Shown: positions 13,011 to 27,368 of the stretch, one piece after another | How positions within the stretch are numbered: position 1 is the first letter of the stretch | Layout: every line of letters starts with the position of its first letter | Assembly (NCBI RefSeq): GCF_964204645.1 | Contig: NC_134029.1 | Location: 1,435,001 to 1,499,000 of the forward strand | DNA: 64,000 bases | Source: Tubulanus polymorphus | Lineage: Eukaryota; Nemertea; Palaeonemertea; Tubulaniformes; Tubulanidae | Direction: 5' to 3' | The notes under the pieces: generated by a model | Databases searched by the model: none | What the model was told of the DNA's origin: nothing | What the model saw: the letters and a program-made list of their open reading frames with translations, nothing else | Translations under genes and position numbers: made by a program

Positions 13011-13506
13011 TGGCTCCTTCTGTCCTGGCAAGCCTGGAAAGTGGCTCCTTCTGTCCTGGCAAGCGAGGAAAGTGGCTCCTTCTGTCCTGGCAAGCGAGGA
13101 AAGTGGCTCCTTCTGTCCTGGCAAGCGAGGAAAGTGGCTCCTTCTGTCCTGGCAAGCAAGGAAAGTGACTCCTTCTGTCCTGGCAAGCCTGGAAAGTGGC
13201 TCCTTCTGTCCTGGCAAGCGAGGAAAGTGGCTCCTTCTGTCCTGGCAAGCAAGGAAAGTGGCTCCTTCTGTCCTGGCAAGCCTGGAAAGTGGCTCCTTCT
13301 GTCCTGGCAAGCGAGGAAAGTGGCTCCTTCTGTCCTGGCAAGCAAGGAAAGTGGCTCCTTCTGTCCTGGCAAGCCTGGAAAGTGGCTCCTTCTGTCCTGG
13401 CAAGCCTGGAAAGTGGCTCCTTCTGTCCTGGCAAGCCTGGAAAGTGGCTCCTTCTGTCCTGGCAAGCAAGGAAAGTGGCTCCTTCTGTCCTGGCAAGCCT
13501 GGAAAG
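13011..13506. repeat. 31-bp minisatellite, 16 near-identical copies
   Basis: Sixteen consecutive 31-bp units start TGGCTCCTTCTGTCCTGGCA and end GGAAAG. Nearly all variation is confined to two bases in the word AAGCNNGG, which is CT, GA or AA. In array order the 16 copies are CT, GA, GA, GA, AA, CT, GA, AA, CT, GA, AA, CT, CT, CT, AA, CT. The GA-AA-CT triplet therefore recurs three times as a 93-bp higher-order unit in copies 4-12. Degenerate copies extend to about 12915 on the left and 13569 on the right. Because 31 is not divisible by three, every frame on both strands stays open; these frames are not genes. Confidence 0.96.
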
Positions 13507-13569
13507 TGGCTCCGTTTTGCCTTGCTAGCGAGGAGTCCGACTTCGTTTTGCCCTGGCAAGCGAGATAAG

Positions 13570-15162
13570 TAGCTCAATTTTTGCGTTGATTTTTCCTGCG
13601 TCGCTTACAGATTGCGTACGGTGACGAATCGGCGGCGTGTGAAAAATTGCCTCGATAAAAACGACGACGTTTCGTTCACTCAACTCGATCGATGTGATGT
13701 ATTAGAGAGAACGGCGCCAAACCGCGGTCGAACGCGCCGCCGTTAATATTCCTAACAGCGGTCAAGATCTGCGCACTAACGAATTAATCAGTGGTAGCGG
13801 TAAATAAGAAGTCATACTAGAATGAATTGCGGGTCAAGGTTGGATTCAGCCACAAACCTCGACATTCAATCATCGTCGCCCGATATTCATATGCATACAA
13901 TACAATATAATGTTTTCTCAAACATCAAATTGATTGATCGTTGAAAATCACTTCAACGCCAACTGTTTTATACTTGAACTGGTTCGTACTCAGTAAAACT
14001 GTATGTTTCACTATAGAGAGGATGCCGTGTTGGAGAGCATTGGCCTTAGTGGTGATTTCAGTGAAACTATATACCGTAGAATTAATAGAAATCCAAAACA
14101 TTTTATTCGAGATCTTATCGCCACACTGCCTTCATCAGGTGCAACGTGAGGATACTGTAAGGGAACCCAGTTATTTTAAGTTCCAAATTAATATTTGAAC
14201 GGTCAGTCGTTTCGAAATCAATTTCATCTTTAGAGTCAAACTCAACCCAGAACTGAGTGGAACTGGGAACCAAGAGTCGAGAGTCAAACCGTGGAAATGG
14301 CATACTTTCTCTAGACTAAAATCATAACCGTGAAATGTGGAACGGATCTTGTCGAGTAAAAGTTAATTCAATTAGGGGTCTATATGATATTGTTCGTCAA
14401 TTAAGTCTTTCAAGTCAACCGCACTCCGCGAATACCACGCAAAGAGAGGAAACGTCTGAAGTATTTGATACAACCGTTAAAATCGATTCAGTTCTATGAA
14501 CAACGCATTCTCTCTAAAGCCTAATGATGTTTCCTATTCGCTTAGTGAATCAGTCACAGCTGCTGAGATGCGGTGCTGCTCCGCGTTCACTGCGCACACA
14601 GGTATTAACTAATACACGGGACCTTTCCGTCTCTTCTGAGACTTCCATAATGAACAACATTCAGTTTCAGAATGTAACGACGGTTGGCTTTCAATGAGCT
14701 ACAACTCCTTCGATGGATGTAACTTCATCAGACAACGACAAAAGAGTGAATTCCTGCGGGGTTGACTGAGGTATGCCGGGAGTGGACTAGACACTCCGCG
14801 TAACGGGATACATTTCAGATTCCTATCAAATGTCAAATATCATCATATTTTCGCCAATTATTTTTCTTTATGAAAATAGAGTTAATAGCGAATTTTTTTC
14901 AATGCTTTACAATTGCATTTCTATTCTAGTTTATTCTAGTCTTTTGATTAATTTTCCAGAATTAAATTACGAGTCAATTCCTTTTCTATTTATTCTAATT
15001 GAATCATTTCTATGTATTTCTATCGTTTTCTATCACACAGTGGAATCGCATGTCATCGAATACCAGGGGATCAGAAACTCGGATCGTTATAACCGAAGTC
15101 TTGTTGTATGCCGTATGAAATAAATGGAATTTACTTGAACTATGCGGAAGTCGACAAGACAC
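13570..15162. other. Intergenic with dispersed-repeat fragments
   Basis: No gene was found. A fragment with a TTCATCAGG motif lies near 14130, and a CCCAGAACTGAGTGGAACTGG fragment of a dispersed family lies near 14250. Confidence 0.45.
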
Positions 15163-15171
15163 ACAATAACC

Positions 15172-15510
15172 CATTCTCCCTCTGCAGGGACTCGAACCTG
15201 ATGGCATCGCTACACTCAGCCACGGCACGGACCCCTGCATCAGTAGACCGGGTGCGCAGGTACATGCGCAGCTTTCCGAACGAAAACTGGCGGCACCAAT
15301 CAGATTGCTCGTTGTATAATCGTTGAGGCAAATTTCAAAGAAGAACTATAAATGGGAAAACCCGGGATAAAATAAAACGGGATTTCTGATAGGCTAAAAA
15401 TCACACCATCTGAACTGCGCATGTATCTGCGCACACGGTCGATTATGGCAGGGTTTCGTGCCGTGGCAACCTCGATGCCATCAGGTTCGAATCCCTGCCG
15501 GGGGAGGATG
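15172..15510. mobile_element. 339-bp MITE with long tRNA-like terminal inverted repeats, copy A
   Basis: A direct 9-bp duplication, ACAATAACC, flanks it exactly (15163-15171 and 15511-15519). The ends are inverted repeats of roughly 100 bp: the left begins CATTCTCCCTCTGCAGGGAC and the right ends in GGGGGAGGATG. The right arm contains GGTTCGAATCC, an RNA polymerase III B-box-like word, inside GGCAGGG...CCCTGCC, which resembles a tRNA acceptor and T arm. It has no protein-coding capacity. The 339-bp length and most of the sequence are shared with 39657-39995. An 8-9 bp duplication is typical of hAT-, Merlin- or Mutator-type transposases, so it is probably a non-autonomous DNA transposon. Confidence 0.88.
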
Positions 15511-15519
15511 ACAATAACC

Positions 15520-18500
15520 GTTAGATGAATACAACTAGAATCAACCAAACATGTTAAGTTTTTTCAGTCAAAGGTTTATATATTTGAGCGACGTTTCAAC
15601 TATTAAAGACGAAAATCTAAATTTGTTATTCCCGATAAATCGTTATATCCGAGTTCATTATAGCTAGATTCATCTGTACTTTGATTTCGATTTGATACTA
15701 AAAAAAAAAAACGGTGCATCATTGTAGAGTTAAATTGGAGGAGTTGTTTTTAGAGTATAAAAGAAAACCGACGTCAAATGAATATCGTGTAAGCTTCGAC
15801 GGGAAATCTACTGTTTGACGTTTAATACAAGATTTCTCTCTGATTCTGCCATGTAAAACCAATCATGTTTGTGTCACCTGTCGATATCGTAACAAGTCGA
15901 AATTGATTTCATTAATACCAGATATTCGCTCTCCAGCAGATATACTGATATACTAGGGGATATAGCATCGAACTCGTAGAATATCATACATTACAGATGG
16001 CTGAACGCAAGAAATAGAACCTGCTGCATTGTTGATAGCATTAAAAAAACTATAATGATAGATATCTATACAAGAAGTCGAAGTTACTTGCATCGATAGC
16101 ATATATATAAAAACAGACAGGCTCGTAACCAGAATTTGCAAGGGTTCGAACCATACATGAAGTGTCGCCCTTTTCTAGCAAAACAGCAATCTTTACAACA
16201 ATAAGCAGCCCGCCTTATATACTATTAAAATGCTTTCAAAATCGTGAAAATGTCGCTGAGAACACCCCCCCCCCCCCCGCAACGGCTTCAGAAGTGGAAT
16301 TTAGAAATACTCTTGGGAAAATCTGGCATGAACCAAACTCGCACGATTTTATACAAGAAAATACCTCTTTAAACATTATACATAGATTCATATTCTCGAG
16401 TGTATTCGATCAGAGAGATTAAATCTTTACGTCATCACGCGACGCGTGATTGATATTCGAGGGAATTTCCAGTCTTTTGTTATTTTATAATTTCCTCGTC
16501 GAAACTACTTTCGTCTCGGAGAAAAAGAGAGCAAAAAATAACCGTCTGGAACGCGACCGCGTCTCGTCTCTGTACATATTACACCCTGTAAACACGCTGT
16601 GCAGATGAAGTTACGCCGATGATATTTTATTGACTCTATATACAGCACGACTTAGTTTAATCAATTTGCATCACTCATAATAACGACGGGAGATTCGTGC
16701 AACAGATGCCGGCGCGAGCGAGCGGTTCCAATGTCTTTTTAAATGAAAGAGATAGAAAGAGAATTGATGGCTATCAATAATAATTTTGCAGTTGGTGTAT
16801 TATAGATGAACACGGTTCAGCGAAGTGCTTCATTGTTGCTCTTTTACTGACTAGTCTAATCCCTTTATCGCTTCGGTCGAAGGGTAAGGTTTTCCTCGCG
16901 CGCCGGGGGATTAAAAATGTGCCGAGTTCGTGTATAAAATCCACTTGCAGTAATACCTATACTAAAATCTCTAAAAAATGATGTTTTTTATCAGTCTGTT
17001 CTAAACTTCTGAAACAGACGGTTCTAAAAATAGATATCGCATGAAATATGGAACCATTTTTTCTATCGATTGTAATTTCTGGATTTCGTACTTTTGCAGT
17101 CTGTACAAATATACATATATATACATATATATATATATACATATATAGCCTCCCTAATATCAACCATGATATAACAAAGCCCCCGTTTCACGATAACGTA
17201 ATTAAAATTTCAACAGCTACTCTTCTGACGTGGTACATGGTCGCGCATCTATGACTAGACAAATTCAGTGTTTGTGACATCTGGTGAAATCGTATACGCA
17301 TAATATCGTGTATATTACACACATGCTTGGTTTTTCTGACTAGAAAAACAGCTGACCATATTACAACACATATATCTAATTACATCAGGTTTATTCCGTG
17401 TATTTTGATATATATATATCAGTAATTGATTGTTGTTATTATTTGACACTAGAAACAGTGCGTCCACACATATCCAGGTTACAATCCACAGGCCCAGTAG
17501 CACCACCACCGGGACATAAAAAGTGAACCTAATCTAACGGCTAGTCTTATTAAGCTGTTAGATGTTAGAACTGAGTTGTTCTTAGACTGGTTTCATGGCC
17601 GTGTATTGGTCCAGAGCAAAAAGGCACAGAGTATTTTAAGGATATTATAATCAGTATTGTTACTAATACAATTTTGGTGCCGTATTTAGCGTTGATATAA
17701 TATAATATAATACCAGTACTATACACAGAATTCAATATACAACTAAACCATGGATAGATTAGTTTTAAATTCTGCCTAAGAATCTAAGATTTCTAAGTAA
17801 CCTAAAATACAGTAGTCGTTACATATTCAAATTAGTTCATTTTTCAAATATTTCGCACTGACGCCGAGTCTGCGTACCGTCACCAGTAGCACGCGTCTAC
17901 CCCGTAAAGAGAAAATTACTTCTCTTTCGTACAAGGCGCCGACGCAAAAAAGGATTAATTAAATGATTGATTAAATAGACGAAGCAATTATTAGATTTTT
18001 ACTTGGGAAATGACCCATGTGTTGTGGTTCGTTGGAAAGGAAATTAAAATCCCCGAGAATAACTCATCGTCTTATAGAGAAAATGAGCGGAAAAATCGTT
18101 CGATCAAAATTAGATTTTTCTATTTTCGATTCGACGATATTAATTTTACGGCACGTTTTGTATAGAAGTGAGCGCATCATCGCTGTAACTCGCCATGACA
18201 ACAAACAGGGAAACCGGCAGATTATTGTAGGCCATGTCTGAGATGACTTCTTTATTGATATAGAGTGCGGGAAGAGACCGTATACACGCAAGATACAGGA
18301 TACAGTTCGACAGTTGTGAGTGGAGTCAAATCTTAAATCTGTGGATCTGTGGAACTGGACCCAGTGTTAAAATACTTTTTCCACACTGAGTTTACTCTGT
18401 GTCAAATCTTAAACTGAGAACAGTCAGTGAACCGGATCCAGAACGTTCGTCCATTTCGATTCACTCCGTTACACTTGAAACTCAAAAAAAAAATTTTCTT

Positions 18501-21500
18501 CAAGAAAGATGCGAAAATTCAAATTTTCCGAACACATAGGTTTACGAGGTTGATTTGAGAATATTTATTTGCGAGAGTTTATTCGGTGCATTATCAACGA
18601 AATAATGAACTAATCTTCGATAGTTGACACGGTAAATATAATTCCTTATTTGGAACACGCACGAGTTCGAACAAACAAATTCCTAAATCTAATTGCGCCA
18701 GCATAACGTGTAGTGAGGAACATGTTAATGGATATTGAACGGAATTAAGCGTGAAATATACCGGTAATGCTATTCAGCGCAAGTGTCACTCGCAAAACGG
18801 TCCCGAAATCTCTATTTCTATTAATACGACAAACCATTCACTGAACGCCGCGCTAATAAAACTTATGCCGACCCCGTAATAAAATAAATCGTCTCCTACG
18901 TCTCTTAACGCCTACACAAACATAAAGGAAAATGTGCTGTTTCTGCTGTGAAGGAAGATGTTAAGTTAGTGGTTTTTCGGTGAATCAGAAACGACGACTA
19001 TTAAACTGTTTATCCTACAAGTTACGAGTTCAGCTAGAAACTCGTATCGCTTTCATAACCGAACTTCGTTAATTCGAAAGTTTGAGCATCTATTTCCTCG
19101 AATTAGTTTTTTCTAAATCAGATAATGAACGTTTTCTCAGTTGGGAGGAAACGATAGCGGAATAATTTACATTAATTATCTGGGTATCGCTCGGGAAGGT
19201 TCTCGGAAATGCCGTCGACGCCGCACACGCCAATTCGATTTCCCAGTCGTAGTAACCCCTGAAATGATCCCCCGGTTTTATTAGCCGTATAAAACTAACT
19301 GTAAAACTTTGATCGAATAAACTACGAGATAAAACGCAATTAAGCCGCGATGAAACGGTGTGTACGTAAGAAACTGAAAGACGAAACGGCCTTCGGGATT
19401 CTAAGTATAGCAGCAGTCAACGGTCGTATATACTGCAGAGAAAGTCCTATTGAAATATTAATGCTTCGGTATTTCAGCTCGGTGGAGTTGATTTACCCAG
19501 GGATTCGATGTCGATCTATTACAGGGCCGTTCAAGCTTGCAAACATTCACAGGTTTTGCGCATTTTATGCGTGTTTATGTATATACAATGTACATGTATG
19601 TAATAAAGTGAAAGGTTGTTGAGTTGTAGAGTTTTTTTTATTTTCATCCAGACACCATTTATGTATTGGAGAATTGCTGTTAAATTATGAAACAGGACTC
19701 GACACCGAAAAAAATTAACAATCTAATTTGTGCAGAATATGATGAATTACGCATGATTTCGACGCTATATACATGAAATATAATTTGGCGAATCGATGAA
19801 AGCGAGCAATTTAGAACCATTTTGAATCTAACCGTTCTCATTTCAAACCCAACAGTCTCTCATTTATCACATTTAACGTCATGTTATCGTGTGATTGAAA
19901 ATGAATTATGTTTTCAATATGGAATAACGCTATTACCGTCGCGTCGACCTTGGATGTAAAATAGTTCAGTCTATCAATGAGTGAGTCCTAGAGAGAAGGT
20001 ATTTTTATTACACAATTCTCTTAATTCTAGTAGTATGTTATAAGCAGTGACTGTGTATATATTTACAGGCGCTGACGATGTCTTACAGTAAATTGTGATA
20101 CATGACCAATATACAGACATGTTGTAGTGATGAGCAATGACACATCCGTACTGAGGATGCGGGAAGGAATGAGTAAAGATATCAGCGGTTGATTTGATAC
20201 GACTCAAGACAAGGAACCCCTCAACGATCCCCTTCGATGATGGAAGAATAACTCAACGGATATGTTCGGATTGCACGAAATGCGTTCATTGTTTTTAAAA
20301 TCATTGCGGGAGAGCCTCGGATCTAAAAAAAATTTCTAAATATCCTGCTATACTAAAGACTGCACCAATATTTCGTGTAGAGATTCCGGACAATTTACGA
20401 AAATAATTTCGGATTCGTATTCCATGAGGGAAAATAAAGTTGGATTTTTAAACATGTTTTGTAATGATATTCATCTCGGATTAGGAATGCTTGAAAATCC
20501 TATTCAACTTAAAGTCGATATATTCTATATTCACGAAGATCTGTAACGTATTATCAGAAACAAATCTTCGTCATATAAACATTCAAGACATGAATTCATG
20601 TACATATTTTGAAATTATTCTAGCTAGTCTCGGATACGAGGCTGTAGCGTAGTTTCACTATTGATCATATAAGTCCGTCCGATATGAAAAAGCTTACAGC
20701 CCACTATGAGATTACTAAAGACAACTCATTCTTGCTATAACCGGATTACAGTCATTGCGCTTATATACAGAATTATCGTCGAATATTTCTCGCACAATGA
20801 GTTGCGCGCGTTGACGGCCTTTTCTCTGCCCAGTAATGTTTGTCTAGAATAGGAACTAATTATGAACGACATCAAAACGGCGCGGTTGACAAAAGACGTC
20901 GCGACTCGTTATAATTGGAATTACAAAAACCCGTAGCGAATCCTACTTCACAATGTCGTCGTATATATACTTCCCGTAGATAAGGCTTCCGGCACATGAT
21001 CGCTTAAATCTCATATTTACGTAATTATCTCATTAGTATTTGACCCCGAGAAGTAATCTAATAAAAACTGATTAATTCTTAATCAGGGTTCAAATCCACG
21101 GTTGTTAATTGCGGCTCTCCTTTTAGACCCGGAGGGCCGTTAAACATGAGTGGCTTAAAATTTCATGGCGCAAGGACGCAATCCGGAGCCTGTATAACGT
21201 TCAATGCTATTTTCTCTCTTCGATCTAGACTTCCACGAAAACAGAAGCCATTTCTGCCCCGACCATGAAAGACATATTTTTGTACAAAGCAAACCATGGG
21301 AAAGGTTAAAACCGCACGAGATCATTTCATTAAAACCTGAATAATCAAATCGATAATGACATAAATTTTAGATGACGTTACATGATTCAGTTTAGAAATA
21401 ATTCAGGACATTATACGCGACCGACAAAAGGAACAGAGATCAATTCTTGGGATTCTTGTTCATAAACAGTTTGTGAGTCAGAGTTGTTTCTAGTAGTGAT

Positions 21501-24500
21501 GAGGGTATGATGATATACGTAACATATGAGATATACTACACCAAAGTAGCCACTCATTTTCTTAAGTTTCATTTGGTATCCTTCAAACAGGCTGTACGCA
21601 CCATGGGTGAAATAGTGGCCATGTTTCCCTCGTATATATATAATGTTTAAAAGTGTGTAAATCAGGGAACAATCCGTTTGTGCTAGCTGAACTACTGATG
21701 TTACATTTTGGGAATTCTAATTCTAAATCTCTCAAGTAGATTTTCTGTAGGAGATTTTCTGTAACACGGATTCAAATCTGTCACTTTTATATGATTCGTA
21801 ATGATAAATCAATCTTACCTTTTTGTACGCAGGCCGTCAGCAGAACAACAAACAAACAGCCAATATATTCCAGTGATGTCATGATGGGGGTGCATATAAT
21901 CGGCCCATCAGGCCACTTTACCGCTATGTGGCCACAGCTAGCACCAAACGATGATAATCCTCGTGAAATCCGACTTCATAAATTCCTTTCAATATTCCCC
22001 ATTAAAATCCATAAATTTATTCCGTTCGGGACTCGAGCGAGCGTCGAAAATAATAATAATCCCGTAAAATCGTATAAATCAGAAGAACTTTAGGTCGTAT
22101 TTATAAAAACGTCAGTAACGTCTTTCGCTGCCGTCAATGCAGGCTGATTCTAGTGTACATGGCACGGTGAAATAAAGCGAACCATAGCGTTGCAGCACTC
22201 GCGTGTATAATCGACCAGCGCTACCGATTAACCAATCGTCGGTCGGAGCCGTGCTGAAAGTTGAAGTACGTTCCATGGTGGCAGCAGCGACGAACAATAC
22301 AGGATTACTGAAAATCAACTAACTCGATATTGAATGCTTATAGTATAACATGTGTACGTACTTGTCATCGGCAATAAAGATCAAATGAGGACCGCAGATT
22401 GTCTGTCAGCCTGAGCACACGAATGTTGTGTGCGTGTCCTGGACATGCCCTGCGGGACGGTGCACTGAACGCTAAATAAATGTCTGTCATTTGAAAATGG
22501 CTATCGGTTTAGAAATATTTTCATAAATTCGTATTGTTGGATTAAAACAATAAAAAAATTATAACGAATTGAAAAACAAATTATAATGAATTGAAAATGT
22601 TTGTCAACAGAATGAAGTGGTAATGTTTTCTGTTGATGAGTAGATCCAGCCTAGCATACGTGTGATAAAATCCCTGCGATTTTCTGACGAGTGGAGAATT
22701 CAATTTGACGTCTCCAAAATCGCTCAGATAGTAGAAATTGAAAATTGAGGACCCCGCTCCTCCCAATGTGTTTCTTAGATACTGGACTGGGTGCGAAACT
22801 GTGACAGGATTCGATACGAAAAATACCAAAAATAGAAACGCATTAGACACTGTTAACTAAATTATATGTAAAAATAGTTTTGATACAAACAATGTTTACA
22901 TTCAGTTACGTATAAAGAGTGACAGCGATGGATGCAGAGTTTGTGGAAAGTATGTTCACAGGTGTGTTACACTACGGTAGACTACGAGGGGTTCTCTTAG
23001 ATTATTAGTGTTTATAGGTTGAGAATGGAAGTTTCCCACTGGTGAACTGGTTTCGATTGCTAGAAGTGAGAAATTCTCATCACACAGATCTAACTGTTTT
23101 ACCGAATGATTCCATGTTCCCTTCTTTCACCGGGGTTTTAAGTTCACGCCATTATCACTAGGTGGCGCCTAATTGAACGCCGTTTCTTGAAATTGATGCG
23201 TGACCTCCTGGGCTGCAGAAAACCTGTGGTCGCTGCTTTGCGGCTATATTTATATTTAAACTTCCATTTACTGTAGCATTGTTATTGACTGGATGGTAAG
23301 TGTTAAGTGTTTCTTTGTTTTGAGGCAGCGTCGCCGCTGAAGCGCATTAAGATGGGAAAGACTTTTGGTCTCACCTAACACCACCATCTGGTGGGTTGAC
23401 AGACTGAAAAAAAAACAAATCAATCGCTGAAACGACACGAGTTTCCAAATGATCAATGCTATTTCAGATTTCTCGATTACAAAACAACTTCATGTATAGA
23501 ATGATACGAATGTTAATCTGGTATTTGACAAAAGCTAATCGCTACCTGTCGCAGGAAATCTCTACGGAAAATTACCCTTGTTTCGTATTACCGATTAATA
23601 GATCAATATTAAATGTTGTATTGTTCCCGCGCGCGCCATTTTTCATGTAAGTTTGAAGTAGATTTGAACAAGCTTGATTCATAACAACTTCCGGTAAAGT
23701 GTACTCAAAAGCTGTTTTGTTCGTTTCTGTATGATCCTTAAGCTTTTTCAGTCGCGGGTTCACTTATTCACGAATAGCACTTACGTGATAACACTTCAAA
23801 CAACCACTAATGATCATTACCATTATATCATATGACGTATAATATACCTGTTATTATTTTCGAAAGTCAAAACTCTGTGTCCCACTTCAATAGTTCTGAG
23901 TTAGATTTCAGAGAAAAAAACCGATAACAATATAAATCTCATTATTTTCTGATAGGTCAAAGTGGTTTATCAAGAAAAACATTGTCAGGATCTTATCCCT
24001 TCATCGGGTTAAATACGCGTGAGTTCAGCGAGTATTATAACTATAGGTTTAACTAATTGAAAAATGAACTTATTTAGTACTAAACGGAGAACTGCGAGAC
24101 TCCTGGAACCAGTGAAATACAGTTGTTAGTCGTCTGGGGTTAGAGGCTTTAACGCAGAGAACTGTGAAGGGAACTGAAGCCCTGAATTATCGAAATGATG
24201 GTGGAATTGCATCACGTACAAAACGGTATGCCTCTTGTAATTATGAATATTTCAGTGATGTTTTATGCAAACAGATATTCGCTTCGTTAGATAACGAGCA
24301 CCACGTGATGAACACTGATGGAAAATAATATACCGGGAAGGCTTATGTCGACTAGTGAGTGCTTGCATGAACTAGCGCAATGCTATCGTTGTCGTACCCA
24401 ACCATTCCGTCAGGTGCTGCCGTTAAACTCATTGTTGACGGATTTTTCATACACTAATATAAATCCGACTTTATTAGTCTACACTTTGACTTGTTACAGC

Positions 24501-27368
24501 AGAGAACATGAAAGAATCGTTTTGGTTACAGTCAAGTCATAGTGGCAGCACTTCACAGTGTAGTGAGGCACCGCTAGTCGACTGCAACTAGTCTTTGTCT
24601 ATAGTAAGAGCCGGGTATAACGGATACGACTGGGAGAGAGAGAAAGTGCGTAGAACCACTGCGACTCGTTGCAAATGGCGTCGCTAGCAGTTGCGAGAGC
24701 GCATCGGTTAGATACTGCAGCAAGATCAGTGAATCACGTCCGACCTAAAGCCTACCTTAACAAAATTCAATGAAAAATTCAATTTGCTGGTTCCGGTTTG
24801 AGAAGGATTTCTACACGCACGGATACTGATGCTGATGTTTAATAGTTCCCCTCGGTTGAGCAATTGATATATCTCAAGGGGTCCAGACAGCGGAACCCAG
24901 TGCGCGCTGTATCAGTAGTTTCAGCGAATTCAATTACTGCAGCATCAAACTTCATCCAAGGTCACACAACCAGTCATTGCCGTCCTAATTATGCCAGAAG
25001 TTTCCATACCCGCAGTCACTTCTGTACAACATATGTCCACTATAACGGCTTAATAATATTATCGACTGTGATGATATTAACTCGGATTTCAACTAGAAGC
25101 CGATTTTCCGAACTCTCCCAAAGTTCATATCATATTGTGGTACATGAAAACACGTGTCTGAGTCTGTCAGATCAAACGATATGTTTATAAAATGAAATGT
25201 TATCTAGCTATTTATTAATCAGTGACGATATGAAAAGTAAAAATGATTGTATTAGTTGGGAATTTGAACAGTATCGGACAGAATCAAACTAAGTTTTGGT
25301 AGATGATTCATCGATAGTTGTCACGACGAGTCGATGTCAATTAAGCAGTGATGATTCTGCCGGTCATTATAGTTCTCCTGCCGCTGTTCCCTTCCGATCT
25401 ATATCGATGGGACGGTGATTTTATGCAAGTGTAGTTTACCGAAAGGGCTGCGGGGTGCTGTGTGAATCTAAGGTCGATTGCAACTGCTCACATTTCCGCA
25501 CTTGGATATAAAACCATTCCAGAATATAGCAAATCTTAAACATTCATTTCGTCTACCCATTTTCAATATTGCATTTCTGATATTGATAGCTAATTATTTT
25601 AACTGCTATTCACTAATGCCTGTTTATATTGATCAATATGTCACTGGTGAATTTGTGAGTAGTTTAATTGAACCACTATCGACGGCGTTATTGTTAATTG
25701 TTTGGGGTAAAGCAAAGAATAAGTCGTATTGACTGACATTGAAATATATCGCGTTTAAATGTGATCGTAAGTGGGTTCGATTCCCGTTTTAATCGACGGC
25801 AGTCGAGAATGAATTTCTCCGCGTGAAAACAAAACGTGACGGTATTTTTTACGAGTTGGCTGCGGCGCTCTTTAAATGATGCGTAAATGGAATTCTTGAA
25901 GAAAGGATTTTAAATCCATTTGACAGTGCATTTAAATTCAAAGCTACGCTCGGAGATTAATTTGCATGGTTACGACAGTCAATCAACGTCGGTTCGTGTG
26001 AATTTCCCTTGCGATATAACTGACACGGCGTTTGAATATCATGTCGATTTTCCACAGCAACAATCCTGACGGATTCTGTCAATATTCTCAGAATTAAGAA
26101 TTAGCTGCGAACGCCAACTGTTTCTTTTTTTGTTCTCCCGACAGTGTTGAACTTCAGAATGATATTCAGACAATTTTTTTTTCTAGTTAAATCAGACATA
26201 TTCTCTCAGATTGCTTCCGTGACAAAAAAAGTGCGAGCGAAATGGAGGGTTGGGGTGAAAACTCCCCCCCCCCCCCACCTATCAGTCGTGTCAATGCCCG
26301 TACGTGCATTTTTTTTCTTATTTTCCATTGCAGTTATTCTCTTTACACTCAAACTCTTAACCGAGTTTCGCTCTGTTACAGACAATTTGAAGATGCACCG
26401 GAGAACTTAAAATGTCTCACAGGTTCTCGACACGTCTGCGAGATCAAACGAGATCGCGAGAAGTTCATTTCCTATTTTCTAAGAATAACAAATTAATCTT
26501 TTACCGAGAAAGAATGATAATTAAATGGCTATTTCCGCTAGAACTAAACGTATTTCATTACTTATCAGATTAATCGTACGAATTTAGCACAGTGAAACAT
26601 ATCAAAAAGAAAGGATTGGGAATTTTCGATCTCTGAAAAAAATTAACAGTTTTAACGTTATGTCTTGTGTTCAATGTTCTGTTGATAATAAATGGAAAGA
26701 AGTGGAGGGTTTAAATCGGGAATCGGTCTTAGGAATTGTTATGAAAATTTGGCCCGTTTGCATGGCCGTGACATACATAAATCCAATGAAGTCTTAAATC
26801 TCGAAATTAATCAACTGTAAGATTTGAAAAAAGATGTGCTTAGCCTGGTCTTTAAGTTTCAGTCTCGACTGTAGAACTGACCCCCGTGGTTTCACCAGAA
26901 TTCCGGATGGCGAGAAAATAAAGTATGGTTCATTTGGCGGTGTATTGTAAAGTAATATACGGTTCAGATCAATATAAAGACATTAAAGACTACATCGGAC
27001 AGAGTCGAAGATACGTATATCGAATATACATCACTTAACGGTCACATCACGTCTACTGCGTTATATTAGTTGGGATTACAGCTGATGAAATCCCGCCTAG
27101 ACGGATATATCAGATCGAACACTAATCAATAGGGGGACGGGGATGTAATCAAATCCGATCTGAACTGGACAGACAGCATCGCGCGGTGCAAGAAGAAACC
27201 AATATATTTCTCTATCCGGATGTTCGGTCAATAAAGTAACGGACGAACCTCACCTGTCGCCCGGCGAACATTCATTCAAACCCCGGTCATTTTTCTGAGG
27301 GAAACATCAGTATAGCTCAATGAAACTTTTCAAAATCTCGTTTTTGTATTGTGGGATTTATTTCATAC
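15520..27368. other. Long intergenic stretch, no gene supported
   Basis: About 12 kb without a coding exon I can defend. Poly-C tracts lie at about 16265-16279 and 26268-26277. TA/TATACA-rich simple sequence lies at about 17106-17148. Fragments of a dispersed family (GGAACTGGACCCAG, GTCAAATCTTAAA) occur at 18322-18440. A lone GGGTTCGATTCCCG word at 25772 is B-box-like but no tRNA folds around it. Frames such as 19350-19622, 21791-22093 and 25478-25732 lack domains and splice signals. Confidence 0.4.

Noticed and set aside
12905-13577. Open frames in all directions across 12.9-13.6 kb
   Set aside because: A product of the 31-bp minisatellite; frames on both strands are open simultaneously.
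15108-15548. Short frames on both strands shared with 39551-40072
   Set aside because: They are the two strands of the 339-bp MITE; its inverted ends make similar peptides on both strands.
25478-25732. 84-codon hydrophobic plus-strand frame
   Set aside because: Could be read as a membrane peptide, but the composition is that of AT-rich DNA and there is no domain, start context or splice support.
25760-25800. Possible tRNA gene around GGGTTCGATTCCCG
   Set aside because: Only the T-arm-like word is present; no acceptor, D or anticodon arm can be paired around it.
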